A DNA stretch of 7,121 nucleotides from Chloroflexota bacterium. GTDB taxonomy: Bacteria > Chloroflexota > Dormibacteria > CF-121. A program made the position numbers and the translations under genes. Below the pieces are notes generated by a model. That model was not told the DNA's origin. It searched no databases and was given only the letters and a program-made list of their open reading frames with translations. Shown piece after piece: positions 7,096 to 7,121 of the stretch; position 1 is the first letter of the stretch, and each line of letters starts with the position of its first letter. The DNA is taken from contig VBFX01000258.1 of assembly GCA_005889395.1 (NCBI GenBank), positions 1-7,121 on the forward strand, in the 5' to 3' direction.

Positions 7096-7121
7096 CTAAC
7101 CGCCGTGTGCGTAGGGGAGAG
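7096..7121 (+). other. Tail with a possible ribosome binding site of the next gene
   Basis: After the stop at 7093-7095 there are 26 bases with no hairpin or T-run. AGGGGAG at 7113-7119 resembles a Shine-Dalgarno sequence, so another plus-strand gene probably starts just past the right edge and may belong to the same transcript. Confidence 0.4.

Overview
This window is a compact, GC-rich bacterial chromosomal segment with essentially no spare DNA. It holds four genes on the minus strand and four on the plus strand, facing away from each other across a 44-base gap. The Lon protease resembles the actinobacterial type, with a GGRGSGA linker before the P-loop. The adenylate kinase is the short, LID-less form. 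PLP is made by the PdxS/PdxT route, and a plastid-Ycf45-like R3H ATPase is present. Together with high GC and probable leaderless starts, this suggests a Terrabacteria lineage such as Chloroflexota, Candidatus Dormibacterota or Actinomycetota. That placement is from remembered family resemblance and was not tested by search.

Minus strand, read from 2937 down to 1: pdxS (2937-2029), pdxT (2032-1442), a 334-residue tandem GNAT-like protein (1445-441), and the first 149 codons of a Ycf45/R3H-type P-loop ATPase (448 to beyond the left edge). Neighbouring genes overlap by 4, 4 and 8 bases. This looks like one translationally coupled operon that starts with both subunits of PLP synthase and continues into two proteins with no obvious link to vitamin B6.

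Plus strand, read from 2982 to 7121: a membrane-anchored monofunctional GT51 peptidoglycan glycosyltransferase (2982-3716), a short adenylate kinase (3719-4291), a 74-base gap with two small dyads and a strong ribosome binding site, lon (4366-6702), and a 129-residue helical protein of unknown function (6706-7095). The last bases carry a purine-rich stretch that may be the ribosome binding site of the next gene.

Most of the window is housekeeping: PLP supply, cell-wall glycan polymerisation, nucleotide balance and protein quality control. I see no mobile element, CRISPR array, tRNA, rRNA or defence cassette, and no clear new system. The points most worth checking are a perfect 12-bp inverted repeat inside the start of the gene after lon, a back-to-back promoter layout with two -10-like boxes exactly 17 bp apart, an Asn in place of the second conserved Glu in the GT51 enzyme, and the coupling of pdxST to a GNAT-like protein and an R3H ATPase.
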